From Salinispirillum sp049115955 (GTDB lineage: Bacteria > Pseudomonadota > Gammaproteobacteria > Pseudomonadales > Natronospirillaceae), in the NCBI GenBank assembly GCA_049115955.1, contig JAGDZJ010000036.1:1-64000 (forward strand): a stretch of DNA of 64,000 nucleotides, in the 5' to 3' direction. Below are positions 31,706-39,492 of this stretch, piece by piece (the stretch's first letter is position 1; each line of letters begins with the position of its first letter). The notes under the pieces were generated by a model. The model was not told the DNA's origin. It searched no databases and worked only from the letters and a program-made list of their open reading frames with translations. The translations under genes and the position numbers were made by a program.

Positions 31706-32397
31706 AAGGCCGACCATACTTGCAGTTGCCGCACGATCTCGGGCACTAAACGCAGTGGCAAGCAATGACCAACACCCGGAAACACGCGGCTGTTCGGCAA
31801 TTGCTTGGCAACACTTGCAGGTACTAAGGCATCATTAGCGCCAAACCAATGGCTGCGATGGCAGGTCGCTGGCAGTACACAGCTTGTCAGATCTGTATTC
31901 GCCAAATGGCGCAATGCTAACAGTTCTGTATCACTGATGGTGCTGCGTTCCGCATAAGCTGCTTTCAGTTGACGCCGTAACACCTTATGCGCGTCGTCGT
32001 CCTGCACCATTAAAGCCTGAAAGCGCTGTAAGCACAGAGCAGGTTGCTCCTCGGCCATGGCATAAAATTGCGCGAACGTGGCTGAATCAAGCCCGTCACC
32101 GGATGCAGACTGCCGAACAAAATGCGGCCCCGTGGCCAGTGTGAGCAATGCCAACACGTCGGCGCGCTGCTGGGCGATTTGCCACGCTATTGTGCCGCCG
32201 TGCGACCAGCCTATCAAACAGCCCGGATGGCGATACCAACTGGATACCCACGACTGCCAAGCGGACGGATTCTGCCATGCTGCAAGAGGCACGTCCGGTA
32301 CCAGCACGGCTGTTAGACCAGACGCCTCTAGCGCTTGTGTCAGCGGCATGAGCAAGGCAGGCGGGCAGCGCCAACCATTGAGCAGGTAACAGATCAT
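31702..32397 (-). CDS. bioH: Pimeloyl-ACP methyl ester esterase (BioH-type)
   Basis: BioH demethylates pimeloyl-ACP methyl ester. This 231-residue alpha/beta hydrolase has the nucleophile elbow IGWSHGG (Ser65), an aspartate in FGANDALVP (Asp189) and a histidine in PGVGHCLPL (His211), a complete triad. It is shorter than Escherichia BioH at the N-terminus, where the usual LLHGWG is replaced by LLNGWRCPP. The start at 32397 overlaps the bioF stop (ATGA). Position between bioF and bioC, as in Pseudomonas, supports BioH over other esterases. Confidence 0.85.
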   Translation of the reverse strand: MICYLLNGWRCPPALLMPLTQALEASGLTAVLVPDVPLAAWQNPSAWQSWVSSWYRHPGCLIGWSHGGTIAWQIAQQRADVLALLTLATGPHFVRQSASGDGLDSATFAQFYAMAEEQPALCLQRFQALMVQDDDAHKVLRRQLKAAYAERSTISDTELLALRHLANTDLTSCVLPATCHRSHWFGANDALVPASVAKQLPNSRVFPGVGHCLPLRLVPEIVRQLQVWSAL

Positions 32398-33593
32398 CCG
32401 TGCTGGCTCTCTAGCGTTTTTCCGACGCCTGTCTCTTTGGGCTCCAAGAGGGGGCGCAGCGCATTGAGCAGCCGATCCACATCCGCCAGCGAGTGCTGCG
32501 CTGTTAAGGTAATGCGCAGACGCGCACTGCCCTTCGGCACCGTGGGTGGGCGAATGGGCACGACGAGAATGCCTTGCTGCCAAAGTTGCTCGGCTACCTG
32601 TATCGCTTGTTCGGCCGCGCCAATGACCACCGGTTGTATCGGCGAATCAGCAGCACCTAATAACGGTTGACCTAAGGACATCAAACCCGCACGCAAGCAA
32701 CTGATTAAGCGCTGCAAGTGAACGCGCCGCTCGGGCTCTTGTTGCACGATGTCTAGCGCCGCCAGCGCCGAAGCGGCTATAGCAGGCGGCAACGCAGTGG
32801 TGTAACGATAGGTACGAGCGAATTGCAGTAAGTAGTCTATTAGGCTACTGTCACCTGCCACAAAGGCACCGTAGGAGCCGAAGGCCTTGCTTAAGGTGCC
32901 GATCAGTACCGGCACTTGTGCACTGTTGAACGGCGCGGTTACACCTCGACCGCCCTCGCCTAACACGCCGATGCCGTGCGCGTCGTCAACCACCAATAAG
33001 CTGTTGTGGGTGCGTGCAAGTGCTATCAGTTCTTGCAGAGGCGCAGCGTCACCGTCCATGCTGAACACACCGTCGGTCACCAACATGACGGTCTCACCGT
33101 GTTGCATGAGCCAGTTCTGTAGAGTCGCCATATTGCCATGCGGATAACGCCGTGTAGGCAACCCCGCTAGGCGACTGCCATCAAGCAGTGAAGCATGATT
33201 CAAGCGGTCGTGGTAAATGCGCTGCACCATAGGGCCCAGTGCTTGTAGCGTACCCAGATTGGCCATGTAGCCACTGCTGAACAACAGCACCGCCTCACGA
33301 CCCAGAAAGTCGGCCAAGGCCAACTCCAATTCATGGTGTAAGCGATGATGTCCGTTGACGAGGTGCGAAGCGCCTGCACCCGTTCCGTAGCGCTGCGATG
33401 CTCGGGCGCCCGCTTCGGCAAGCCGGGCGTCTGCGGCCAAACCGAGGTAGTCGTTGCTGCTGAACGACAGTATCTGCTGACCATCAATTTCTTGGTGTAC
33501 GCACTGTGCCGACGTCAACACACGGCGCTGTCGGTAGAGACCAGCCTGCTCTGTTTCCGCTACCGCTTGTTGCCAGCGGGCTGACCAGTTCAT
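32394..33593 (-). CDS. bioF: 8-amino-7-oxononanoate synthase
   Basis: BioF condenses pimeloyl-ACP/CoA with alanine using PLP. The 399-residue protein has FSSNDYLGLAAD, GTGAGASHLVNGHHRLHHEL, FSSGYMANLGTL, DRLNHASLLDGSRL, VTDGVFSMDGDAAPL, VVDDAHGIGVLGEGGRG and GTLSKAFGSYGAF with the PLP lysine. The start MNWSARWQQAV at 33593 overlaps the bioB stop by 4 nt; the frame remains open for 34 codons upstream in bioB but without support. Length is slightly above the usual 384. Confidence 0.95.
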   Translation of the reverse strand: MNWSARWQQAVAETEQAGLYRQRRVLTSAQCVHQEIDGQQILSFSSNDYLGLAADARLAEAGARASQRYGTGAGASHLVNGHHRLHHELELALADFLGREAVLLFSSGYMANLGTLQALGPMVQRIYHDRLNHASLLDGSRLAGLPTRRYPHGNMATLQNWLMQHGETVMLVTDGVFSMDGDAAPLQELIALARTHNSLLVVDDAHGIGVLGEGGRGVTAPFNSAQVPVLIGTLSKAFGSYGAFVAGDSSLIDYLLQFARTYRYTTALPPAIAASALAALDIVQQEPERRVHLQRLISCLRAGLMSLGQPLLGAADSPIQPVVIGAAEQAIQVAEQLWQQGILVVPIRPPTVPKGSARLRITLTAQHSLADVDRLLNALRPLLEPKETGVGKTLESQHG

Positions 33594-34678
33594 CCGCGCG
33601 CTGCGTCGTAAAACAACGATGGATCGACGGACGTCGAAGATGGTGAGACGAGTGCGGTGGCGTCCTGCTGGGACGATGGCCGCAGTCGTGGACAATCGTC
33701 TGGAATGCCCTCGCCCGCACTCGGCATGACACCGCCTTCAGGCATCATGCCGAGGCGTTGCAATAAGGCCATATCGCGTGCTGCTTCAGGGTTCTTCGTC
33801 GTCAGCAGCTTATCGCCATAGAAAATGGAGTTTGCGCCGGCCATAAACGCTAGCGCTTGCTGCTGGTCGTTCATGTTTTCGCGCCCGGCCGATAACCGCA
33901 CATGGCTCTTCGGCATCATGATGCGCGCCACAGCGATCATGCGGATGAAGTCGAAGGGGTCAATATCGTCGGCGTCATCCAATGGTGTACCCGCCACCTT
34001 GACGAGCTGATTGATCGGAACGCTTTCGGGCTGTGGTGTCATGTTCGCCAATTGCACCAACATACTGGCACGATCAGCCAAGGATTCACCCATGCCCAAG
34101 ATACCGCCAGAGCAGACTTTCATACCGGCACTGCGCACATTGGCGATGGTATTCAAGCGGTCACCGAACGTACGCGTGGTGATGATCTCCCCATAATATT
34201 CCGGCGACGTATCAAGGTTATGGTTGTAGTAGTCCAACCCAGCATCGGCCAAAGTGACAGCTTGCTCGTCATCAAGCATGCCCAGCGTCATACAGGTTTC
34301 AAGGCCCAGTGCTTTCACTTGGCGCACCATTTCAGTGACAACAGGCATATCTTTCGCAGTCGGTGACCGCCACGCCGCGCCCATACAGAAACGCGTTGCC
34401 CCGGCCTCTTTCGCTGCTTGCGCCTGAGCCATTACGGCTTCGATCTCAATCAGGCGCTCTTTCGCCAAGCCCGTATTGTAGTGGCCGCTTTGCGGACAAT
34501 ACTTGCAGTCTTCCGGACAGGCTCCCGTTTTGATGGATAGCAAGGTGCTGACCTGAACTTCATTGGGGTTGAAGTGCGCTCTATGCACCGTTTGTGCTTG
34601 ATGCACAAGGTCCATAAATGGCAGTTGAAATAATGCGAGCGCTTCGTCTCTGTTCCAGTCGCTTCGTAGACTTGTCAT
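33590..34678 (-). CDS. bioB: Biotin synthase
   Basis: BioB inserts sulphur into dethiobiotin by radical SAM chemistry. In the 362-residue protein TGACPEDCKYC carries the 4Fe-4S cysteines (54, 58, 61), followed by RFCMGAAWRSP, ETCMTLGML, YYNHNLDTSPEYY, CSGGILGMGES, and SAGRENMND with the arginine that ligates the 2Fe-2S cluster. The C-terminal 35 residues or so are Ser/Pro/Asp-rich and longer than in Escherichia. The start at 34678 (MTSLRSDWNR) is preferred; a GTG nine codons upstream lacks a Shine-Dalgarno. First gene of the operon. Confidence 0.95.
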   Translation of the reverse strand: MTSLRSDWNRDEALALFQLPFMDLVHQAQTVHRAHFNPNEVQVSTLLSIKTGACPEDCKYCPQSGHYNTGLAKERLIEIEAVMAQAQAAKEAGATRFCMGAAWRSPTAKDMPVVTEMVRQVKALGLETCMTLGMLDDEQAVTLADAGLDYYNHNLDTSPEYYGEIITTRTFGDRLNTIANVRSAGMKVCSGGILGMGESLADRASMLVQLANMTPQPESVPINQLVKVAGTPLDDADDIDPFDFIRMIAVARIMMPKSHVRLSAGRENMNDQQQALAFMAGANSIFYGDKLLTTKNPEAARDMALLQRLGMMPEGGVMPSAGEGIPDDCPRLRPSSQQDATALVSPSSTSVDPSLFYDAARG

Positions 34679-34738
34679 TACCTTTGCTTTCCCAATATAG
34701 TTCACAGGTGGCGGCGTCTTTATAGACGACCGTTGCCA

Positions 34739-34753
34739 GTGTAAGGATTACAC
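34739..34753. promoter_or_regulatory. Palindrome in the bioB-comF divergent region
   Basis: GTGTAA-gga-TTACAC is a perfect 6-bp inverted repeat with a 3-nt spacer. A TATAAA on the minus strand near 34716 could be the bioB -10. It does not match the long-spaced BirA operator, so the binder is unknown. Confidence 0.35.
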
Positions 34754-34781
34754 CGCAACCATCAACACAGGGATATATATA

Positions 34782-35582
34782 TTGTTTACATATGATCGTT
34801 TTTCATCCTTTTATGCTCACCTGTTGGGCATCACCTGCCCGCTCTGTGGCATGCCCAGTTCGTTCCATCGATTTTGTACCGGATGCCAAACCGACCTGCT
34901 TTGTCAAGCAGCACCCTGCCGCCAATGTGCCACACCCATAGGCTCAGAAAATCTGATTTGTGGCCGTTGTCTCTCCAGCCGCCAGCACTACGAACAGTTG
35001 TATGCGGTGGCAGATTACCTAGGCCCATGGGCCCAATTAATCAAGGCGTTAAAGTACCACCAAAAGCTCAGCCTGATGCCCGCTGTGGCCGATCTTCTGG
35101 TGCGTCGCCTGCAGGCAGAGAGTACCGTAGACGAGACATGGCAGCACTGGCAGGTGACCGGCATGCCCATGCATCGGGGGCGATATAGGCAGCGCGGGTA
35201 TAATCAGGCGGAGATATTAGGTCGGCTAATTGCCAAGGGACTGCAGACGGGTTATGCCGAGCCAGCGAAACGCGTGCGAAATACCCGTGCCCTAGAGGAT
35301 TTGACACGGCAAGAGCGCGCCGCAGCGGTTAAGGGTGCGTTCAGCAGCCACAGCATTCGTGGCAACTGGCTAATCGTAGACGACGTATTCACCACGGGTG
35401 CCAGTGTGAATGAACTGGCGAGAGTCTTACGCGCCGCCGGGGCACAGCGAGTGTCGGTCGCTGCGCTGGCACGCACGCCGGTCAGCGGAGATAATCAAGA
35501 CAACTGGCTGGGCTTGGTATTCGGTGACACTCCGGTCGTAACGGACGAGACAAATAACCCGCCACAGAACGCCAGTATGTAA
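34782..35582 (+). CDS. comF: ComF family protein (phosphoribosyltransferase-like)
   Basis: ComF-type proteins have an N-terminal zinc ribbon and a phosphoribosyltransferase fold, and function in DNA uptake/competence or processing of incoming DNA. This 266-residue protein has CPLCG...CTGC...CRQC...CGRC (residues about 19-63), LKYHQKLSLMP, RQRGYNQAEILGR, and the PRPP-loop WLIVDDVFTTGASVNELA. The start is TTG with AGGG 10 nt upstream; no in-frame ATG precedes the zinc cysteines. Located next to bioB as in many gammaproteobacteria. Its last 101 nt overlap the convergent SH3-like gene. Confidence 0.85.
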   Translation: MFTYDRFSSFYAHLLGITCPLCGMPSSFHRFCTGCQTDLLCQAAPCRQCATPIGSENLICGRCLSSRQHYEQLYAVADYLGPWAQLIKALKYHQKLSLMPAVADLLVRRLQAESTVDETWQHWQVTGMPMHRGRYRQRGYNQAEILGRLIAKGLQTGYAEPAKRVRNTRALEDLTRQERAAAVKGAFSSHSIRGNWLIVDDVFTTGASVNELARVLRAAGAQRVSVAALARTPVSGDNQDNWLGLVFGDTPVVTDETNNPPQNASM

Positions 35583-36177
35583 TGACTTCATCGTCGTCTC
35601 CAATGACGTCCTGTCGCACCGCTACCGACACCACTCGATTATCTATAAAGCCGAAGGCAACACCTTCGCTTTCACGAAAATAGTAGAATTCCCACGCTTC
35701 ATCGGTACCTAATCGATCGAGCAAATCGCGAGTGCGCGCACTGGTCATCCGCCGGTCGTGCAATACTTGGTCCCGCCCATACAGTTCAGTGACTTGGCTG
35801 CGGTTAGCACCCTCACCAACGAGCCGGACCTTGCCGCGCAACAACGACGTATCATCATCAATAGCGACTAAGCCGCCAAATATCCAGCCGACAAGCCCAG
35901 CGTCTGTACGCACCTGTAAGAACGGCGCAGAAACGCGCTCACCGCGTATAGTGACCGTTGTCGGTTCAACCGTATACTCGCCCAGAAACACAATGTGGTC
36001 GTACTCATCCAGTGTCGTCAAAACGCGAGACCCTTGCCACGGATCTTCACGTAAAATGGCACTAGTGGCAGTCACGCGTAGCGACTCGCCGAGCATGTAT
36101 TGTACTGCCGCGCTCTGCCCTGCCAAAAGAAGAAGACAGGCCGCCAGTATGCCCCAGGTGCATCTATGCATGACCAT
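35482..36177 (-). CDS. Exported SH3-like protein
   Basis: I do not recognise a named family. This 231-residue protein has a cleavable Sec signal (about 1-26; hydrophobic GILAACLLLLAGQSA then AVQ). Residues about 30-105 form an SH3-like segment (LRVTATSAILREDPWQGSRV, ending VGWIFGGLV), common in periplasmic cell-wall-binding proteins. The rest, including FYYFRESEGVAFGFIDNRVV, is unassigned. The ATG at 36177 follows GGGGG; an ATG two codons later is also possible. Its 3' end overlaps comF by 101 nt in antisense, which is long for a real gene pair, but the signal peptide supports it. Confidence 0.65.
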   Translation of the reverse strand: MVMHRCTWGILAACLLLLAGQSAAVQYMLGESLRVTATSAILREDPWQGSRVLTTLDEYDHIVFLGEYTVEPTTVTIRGERVSAPFLQVRTDAGLVGWIFGGLVAIDDDTSLLRGKVRLVGEGANRSQVTELYGRDQVLHDRRMTSARTRDLLDRLGTDEAWEFYYFRESEGVAFGFIDNRVVSVAVRQDVIGDDDEVITYWRSVAGYLSRPLRPECHRIPSPASCLDYLR

Positions 36178-36321
36178 ATTCCCCCGACTATTCAAACTGC
36201 GTGACCCTCATTATGCCATGTTGTGCAGTATACGACGAATACTACACAAGCGATTACTTCAGACTTCATTCAACGCCTGTGCTGATTTGCAGCATCCGTC
36301 GAATCGCCCAACAGCAAGACG

Positions 36322-36349
36322 AAAAAAAAGCCGCTAATGCGGCTTTTTC
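36322..36349 (-). terminator. Terminator of the alpha operon
   Basis: On the minus strand GCCGC-atta-GCGGC followed by a run of eight T, 15 nt after the rplQ stop. Confidence 0.9.
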
Positions 36350-36363
36350 AGGTTAAAAGAAGC

Positions 36364-36762
36364 TTATGCTTCTTCGGCGTCTACTTCAGTCGCCGCGTCC
36401 GATACCGGACGATCTACCAATTCTACATAGGCCATAGGTGCGTTGTCGCCAGCGCGGAAACCGCACTTCAGAATACGCACGTAACCACCTGGACGGCTCT
36501 CATAACGAGGACCCAGGTCGGTGAACAGTTTACCTACTGCGTCTTTCGAACGCAGACGGTCAAAAGCGAAGCGACGGTTAGCAACCGAATCCACTTTTGC
36601 CTTGGTAATCAATGGCTCAGCCACAGAGCGAAGTTCTTTCGCCTTGGGCAGAGTCGTCTTAATCAATTCATGCTCGAACAGTGCAATGGTCAAGTTTTGC
36701 AGCATCGCCTTGCGATGCGAACTGTTGCGATTGAATTTACGGCCAGCTTTACGATGACGCAT
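36364..36762 (-). CDS. rplQ: 50S ribosomal protein L17
   Basis: L17 binds 23S rRNA near the peptide exit tunnel. The 132-residue protein begins MRHRKAGRKFNRNSSHRKA, the invariant family start, with LFEHELIKTTLPKAKELR following and GGYVRILKC. The acidic C-terminal tail is a few residues longer than in Escherichia (127). It is the last gene of the alpha operon, 25 nt after rpoA, and is followed by a strong terminator. Confidence 0.97.
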   Translation of the reverse strand: MRHRKAGRKFNRNSSHRKAMLQNLTIALFEHELIKTTLPKAKELRSVAEPLITKAKVDSVANRRFAFDRLRSKDAVGKLFTDLGPRYESRPGGYVRILKCGFRAGDNAPMAYVELVDRPVSDAATEVDAEEA

Positions 36763-36787
36763 GACTCAATTCCTTACAAATTCGTTG

Positions 36788-37789
36788 TTAACCCAGAACC
36801 TTGTCGTCGTTCTTGAGGCTAGCCGGTGGCCAGCTCTCCAACACCATACCCAAGGACAGGCCTTTTGAGGCCAGCACATCTTTGATTTCAGTCAAAGATT
36901 TTTTACCCAGGTTAGGCGTCTTCAGCAATTCGACTTCGGTACGCTGGATGAGATCACCAATGTAATAGATGTTTTCAGCTTTCAGGCAGTTCGCAGAACG
37001 CACAGTCAGCTCAAGATCATCAACCGGACGGAGCAAGATAGGATCGATACGATCTTCTTCTTTCTCCGGCTCTTTCTGCGCTTCAGACTGCAGGTCGACG
37101 AACGACGACAGTTGATGTTGCAGAATGGTTGCCGCAAAACGGATCGCTTCTTCCGGCTCGATGGTGCCATTAGACTCGATGTCCAATGTCAGCTTGTCGA
37201 GGTCAGTACGCTGCTCAACACGTGCTGAGTCAACGTTATAAGCGATACGAACCACTGGACTGAACGATGCATCCAATTGTAATTTACCGACCGCACGCGA
37301 CTCTTCATCAGGTGAAAAGCGCGATTCAGCAGTCTGGTAACCACGGCCGCTGACAACACGAAGTGTCATGCTCAGTGAACCGCTGTCCGCCAATGTGGCG
37401 ATCACGTGATCAGGGTTGGCAATTTCCACCCCATGATCTAACTGGATGTCGCCCGCTGTGATAACGCCCTTACCTGCTTTTTTCAAAGTCAGGGTGGCTT
37501 CATCGCGGTCGTGCAACTTCAATGCTACGCCTTTGAGGTTTAGCAAAATGTCTAAAACATCTTCCTTAACACCTTCAACGGCGCTGTACTCGTGCAGTAC
37601 GCCTTCGATTTCCACCTCGACGATGGCTGCACCGGGCAGCGAAGACAGCAGAATACGACGCAGAGCACTACCCAGCGTATGACCAAAACCACGTTCCAGG
37701 GGTTCTAACACCACCTTGGCCCGTGTTGGCGATATCTCCTGTACCTCGATGTGTCGCGGAATGAGAAAGTCGTTGATAAAACGCTGCAT
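36788..37789 (-). CDS. rpoA: RNA polymerase alpha subunit
   Basis: Alpha dimerises to start RNA polymerase assembly, and its C-terminal domain touches UP elements and activators. The 333-residue protein has the NTD (FLIPRHIEV, ERGFGHTLGSALRRILLSS) and CTD (DDLELTVRSANCLKAENI, ELLKTPNLGKKSLTEIKDVL) with the DNA-contacting Arg/Asn. The start at 37789 (MQRFINDF) follows AGGGG; an eight-codon longer frame is unsupported. It lies between rpsD and rplQ in the standard alpha operon order. Confidence 0.98.
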   Translation of the reverse strand: MQRFINDFLIPRHIEVQEISPTRAKVVLEPLERGFGHTLGSALRRILLSSLPGAAIVEVEIEGVLHEYSAVEGVKEDVLDILLNLKGVALKLHDRDEATLTLKKAGKGVITAGDIQLDHGVEIANPDHVIATLADSGSLSMTLRVVSGRGYQTAESRFSPDEESRAVGKLQLDASFSPVVRIAYNVDSARVEQRTDLDKLTLDIESNGTIEPEEAIRFAATILQHQLSSFVDLQSEAQKEPEKEEDRIDPILLRPVDDLELTVRSANCLKAENIYYIGDLIQRTEVELLKTPNLGKKSLTEIKDVLASKGLSLGMVLESWPPASLKNDDKVLG

Positions 37790-37816
37790 AGATGCCCCTA
37801 CCTTTAAGCACACTTA

Positions 37817-38437
37817 TTACTTGGAATACAGTTCCACGATCAGGTTTTCATTGATGTCCGCAGAAAGATCTGAACGCTCAGGACGGTTTTTAAACACGCC
37901 TGACATCTTCTTGGAATCAACTTCAATCCATGCGACCGGGGCACGTGAACCCGCCAAATCCAGAGCGCCTTTAATGCGCAACTGAGCCTGACTCTTTTCA
38001 CGAACAGCCACCACGTCACCAGGACGAACCTGATAGGAAGGAATGTTCACCAGTTGACCGTTAACTTCGATCGCCTTGTGGCTGACCAGCTGACGTGATT
38101 CTGAACGCGTTGAGCCATAGCCCATGCGATAAACCACGTTATCCAGACGACCTTCCAGCAATTGCAGCAAGTTTTCACCGGTAGCGCCTTTCTTAGCCGC
38201 TGCCGCTTTATAATAGTTACGAAACTGCTTTTCCAGGATGCCGTAGATACGACGTACTTTCTGCTTTTCACGCAGCTGCAGGCCGTAATCTGACAAACGG
38301 CCACGACGTGCGCCATGCACACCAGGAGCTGTTTCGAGTTTACATTTTGTATCCAGTGAACGAACACCGCTCTTCAGGAACAGATCTGTGCCTTCACGAC
38401 GTGCCAGTTTACACGTAGGGCCAATATATCTTGCCAT
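37817..38437 (-). CDS. rpsD: 30S ribosomal protein S4
   Basis: S4 nucleates 16S 5'-domain assembly and in enterics represses the alpha operon translationally. The 206-residue protein, exactly the usual length, starts MARYIGPTCKLARREGTDLF and has the S4 RNA-binding domain (RLDNVVYRMGYGSTRSESRQ, ending HKAIEVNGQLVNIPSY). It sits 27 nt before rpoA and 15 nt after rpsK. No pseudoknot operator was identified by eye. Confidence 0.97.
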   Translation of the reverse strand: MARYIGPTCKLARREGTDLFLKSGVRSLDTKCKLETAPGVHGARRGRLSDYGLQLREKQKVRRIYGILEKQFRNYYKAAAAKKGATGENLLQLLEGRLDNVVYRMGYGSTRSESRQLVSHKAIEVNGQLVNIPSYQVRPGDVVAVREKSQAQLRIKGALDLAGSRAPVAWIEVDSKKMSGVFKNRPERSDLSADINENLIVELYSK

Positions 38438-38452
38438 CTCTCTGTACCCTCC

Positions 38453-38845
38453 TTACACGCGACGTTTTTTGGGTGGACGACAGCCGTTATGTGGAATCGG
38501 CGTTACATCTGTAATGTTGTTGATCTTGAAGCCGCAGGCGTTCAATGCGCGCACTGCCGATTCACGACCCGGTCCGGGACCCTTAACCTCGACGTCGAGG
38601 TTTTTCACGCCATACTCTTGTGCGGCAACACCGGCACGTTCAGCAGCTACCTGAGCAGCGAAAGGAGTACTTTTGCGAGATCCACGGAAACCGGAGCCGC
38701 CGGACGTCGCCCAACTCAGGGCGTTTCCTTGGCGATCCGTAATGGTCACGATGGTGTTGTTGAAAGAAGCAAAGATGTGGGCGATGCCATCACCAATCTG
38801 CTTTTTCACCTTCTTACGTGACTTGTTCGTACCTGGCTTAGCCAT
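38453..38845 (-). CDS. rpsK: 30S ribosomal protein S11
   Basis: S11 lies on the 30S platform and contacts mRNA near the E site. The 130-residue protein has GIAHIFASFNNTIVTITD, GFRGSRKSTPFAAQ, and ends in NGCRPPKKRRV, the invariant C-terminal PxKKRRV. It is in the standard rpsM-rpsK-rpsD order, 29 nt after rpsM. Normal length. Confidence 0.98.
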   Translation of the reverse strand: MAKPGTNKSRKKVKKQIGDGIAHIFASFNNTIVTITDRQGNALSWATSGGSGFRGSRKSTPFAAQVAAERAGVAAQEYGVKNLDVEVKGPGPGRESAVRALNACGFKINNITDVTPIPHNGCRPPKKRRV

Positions 38846-38874
38846 CTTCGATTTCCTGTCAATAATTCGGTTGA

Positions 38875-39231
38875 TTAACGTTTAATAGGTTTGCGCGGTC
38901 CCTTACGAGTCCGAGCATTCGTTTTTGTACGCTGACCGCGCAGCGGCAAGCTGCGACGATGGCGAATACCGCGGTAGCAACCCAGATCCATCAATCGCTT
39001 GATGTTCATCTGGACTTCACGCCGCAGGTCACCTTCAACCGCATACTTAGCGACTTCATTACGAACTACGTCGAGTTCGTCTTCAGATAAGTCACCAATC
39101 TTGCGGGTTGGCTGAATACCTGATGCTTCGCAGATGCTACGTGCAGTTGTCCGCCCAATACCAAAAATGTATGTGAGCGAGATCGCAGCATGCTTGGCGT
39201 CAGGAATGTTAACGCCGGCAATACGTGCCAT
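38875..39231 (-). CDS. rpsM: 30S ribosomal protein S13
   Basis: S13 forms the head bridge to the 50S subunit and touches P-site tRNA through its C-terminal tail. The 118-residue protein starts MARIAGVNIPDAKHA, has YIFGIGRTTARSICE and CYRGIRHRRSLPLRGQRTKT, ending in a basic tail (TRKGPRKPIKR). It is the first gene of the alpha operon proper, 121 nt downstream of rpmJ, a gap that could hold the alpha-operon leader. Confidence 0.98.
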   Translation of the reverse strand: MARIAGVNIPDAKHAAISLTYIFGIGRTTARSICEASGIQPTRKIGDLSEDELDVVRNEVAKYAVEGDLRREVQMNIKRLMDLGCYRGIRHRRSLPLRGQRTKTNARTRKGPRKPIKR

Positions 39232-39352
39232 GTGTTTACTCCGTTTGCAAAGTTGTGAGCACGATGTGTGCTAGAGGTTCACTGATACGAAGGGCGCAGA
39301 AGAATAGCGCCTGCTTCACTAAAAAGCAAGCGCTTGTTCTTCAATGCTTATC

Positions 39353-39466
39353 TTACCCTTGGCGCTGTTTGTGCTTAGGATCTGTACAAATCACTCGTAC
39401 GGCACCATTACGACGAATGATTTTGCAGTTGCGACAAATCTTCTTAACAGATGCGCGAACTTTCAT
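39353..39466 (-). CDS. rpmJ: 50S ribosomal protein L36
   Basis: This 37-codon gene begins MKVRASVKKICRNCKIIRRN. It keeps the zinc-ribbon ligands (Cys11, Cys14, Cys27, His32 in CTDPKHKQ), so it is the zinc-containing (C+) form rather than the zinc-free paralogue made under zinc limitation. It lies between secY and rpsM as is universal in this order, 26 nt after secY. Confidence 0.95.
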   Translation of the reverse strand: MKVRASVKKICRNCKIIRRNGAVRVICTDPKHKQRQG

Positions 39467-39492
39467 GATTATCTCCCGATGGCCAACAGCAC

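Noticed and set aside
34739..34789. TGTAA and GTTTACA as a BirA operator
   Set aside because: The half-sites are too far apart and only partly match the known operator.
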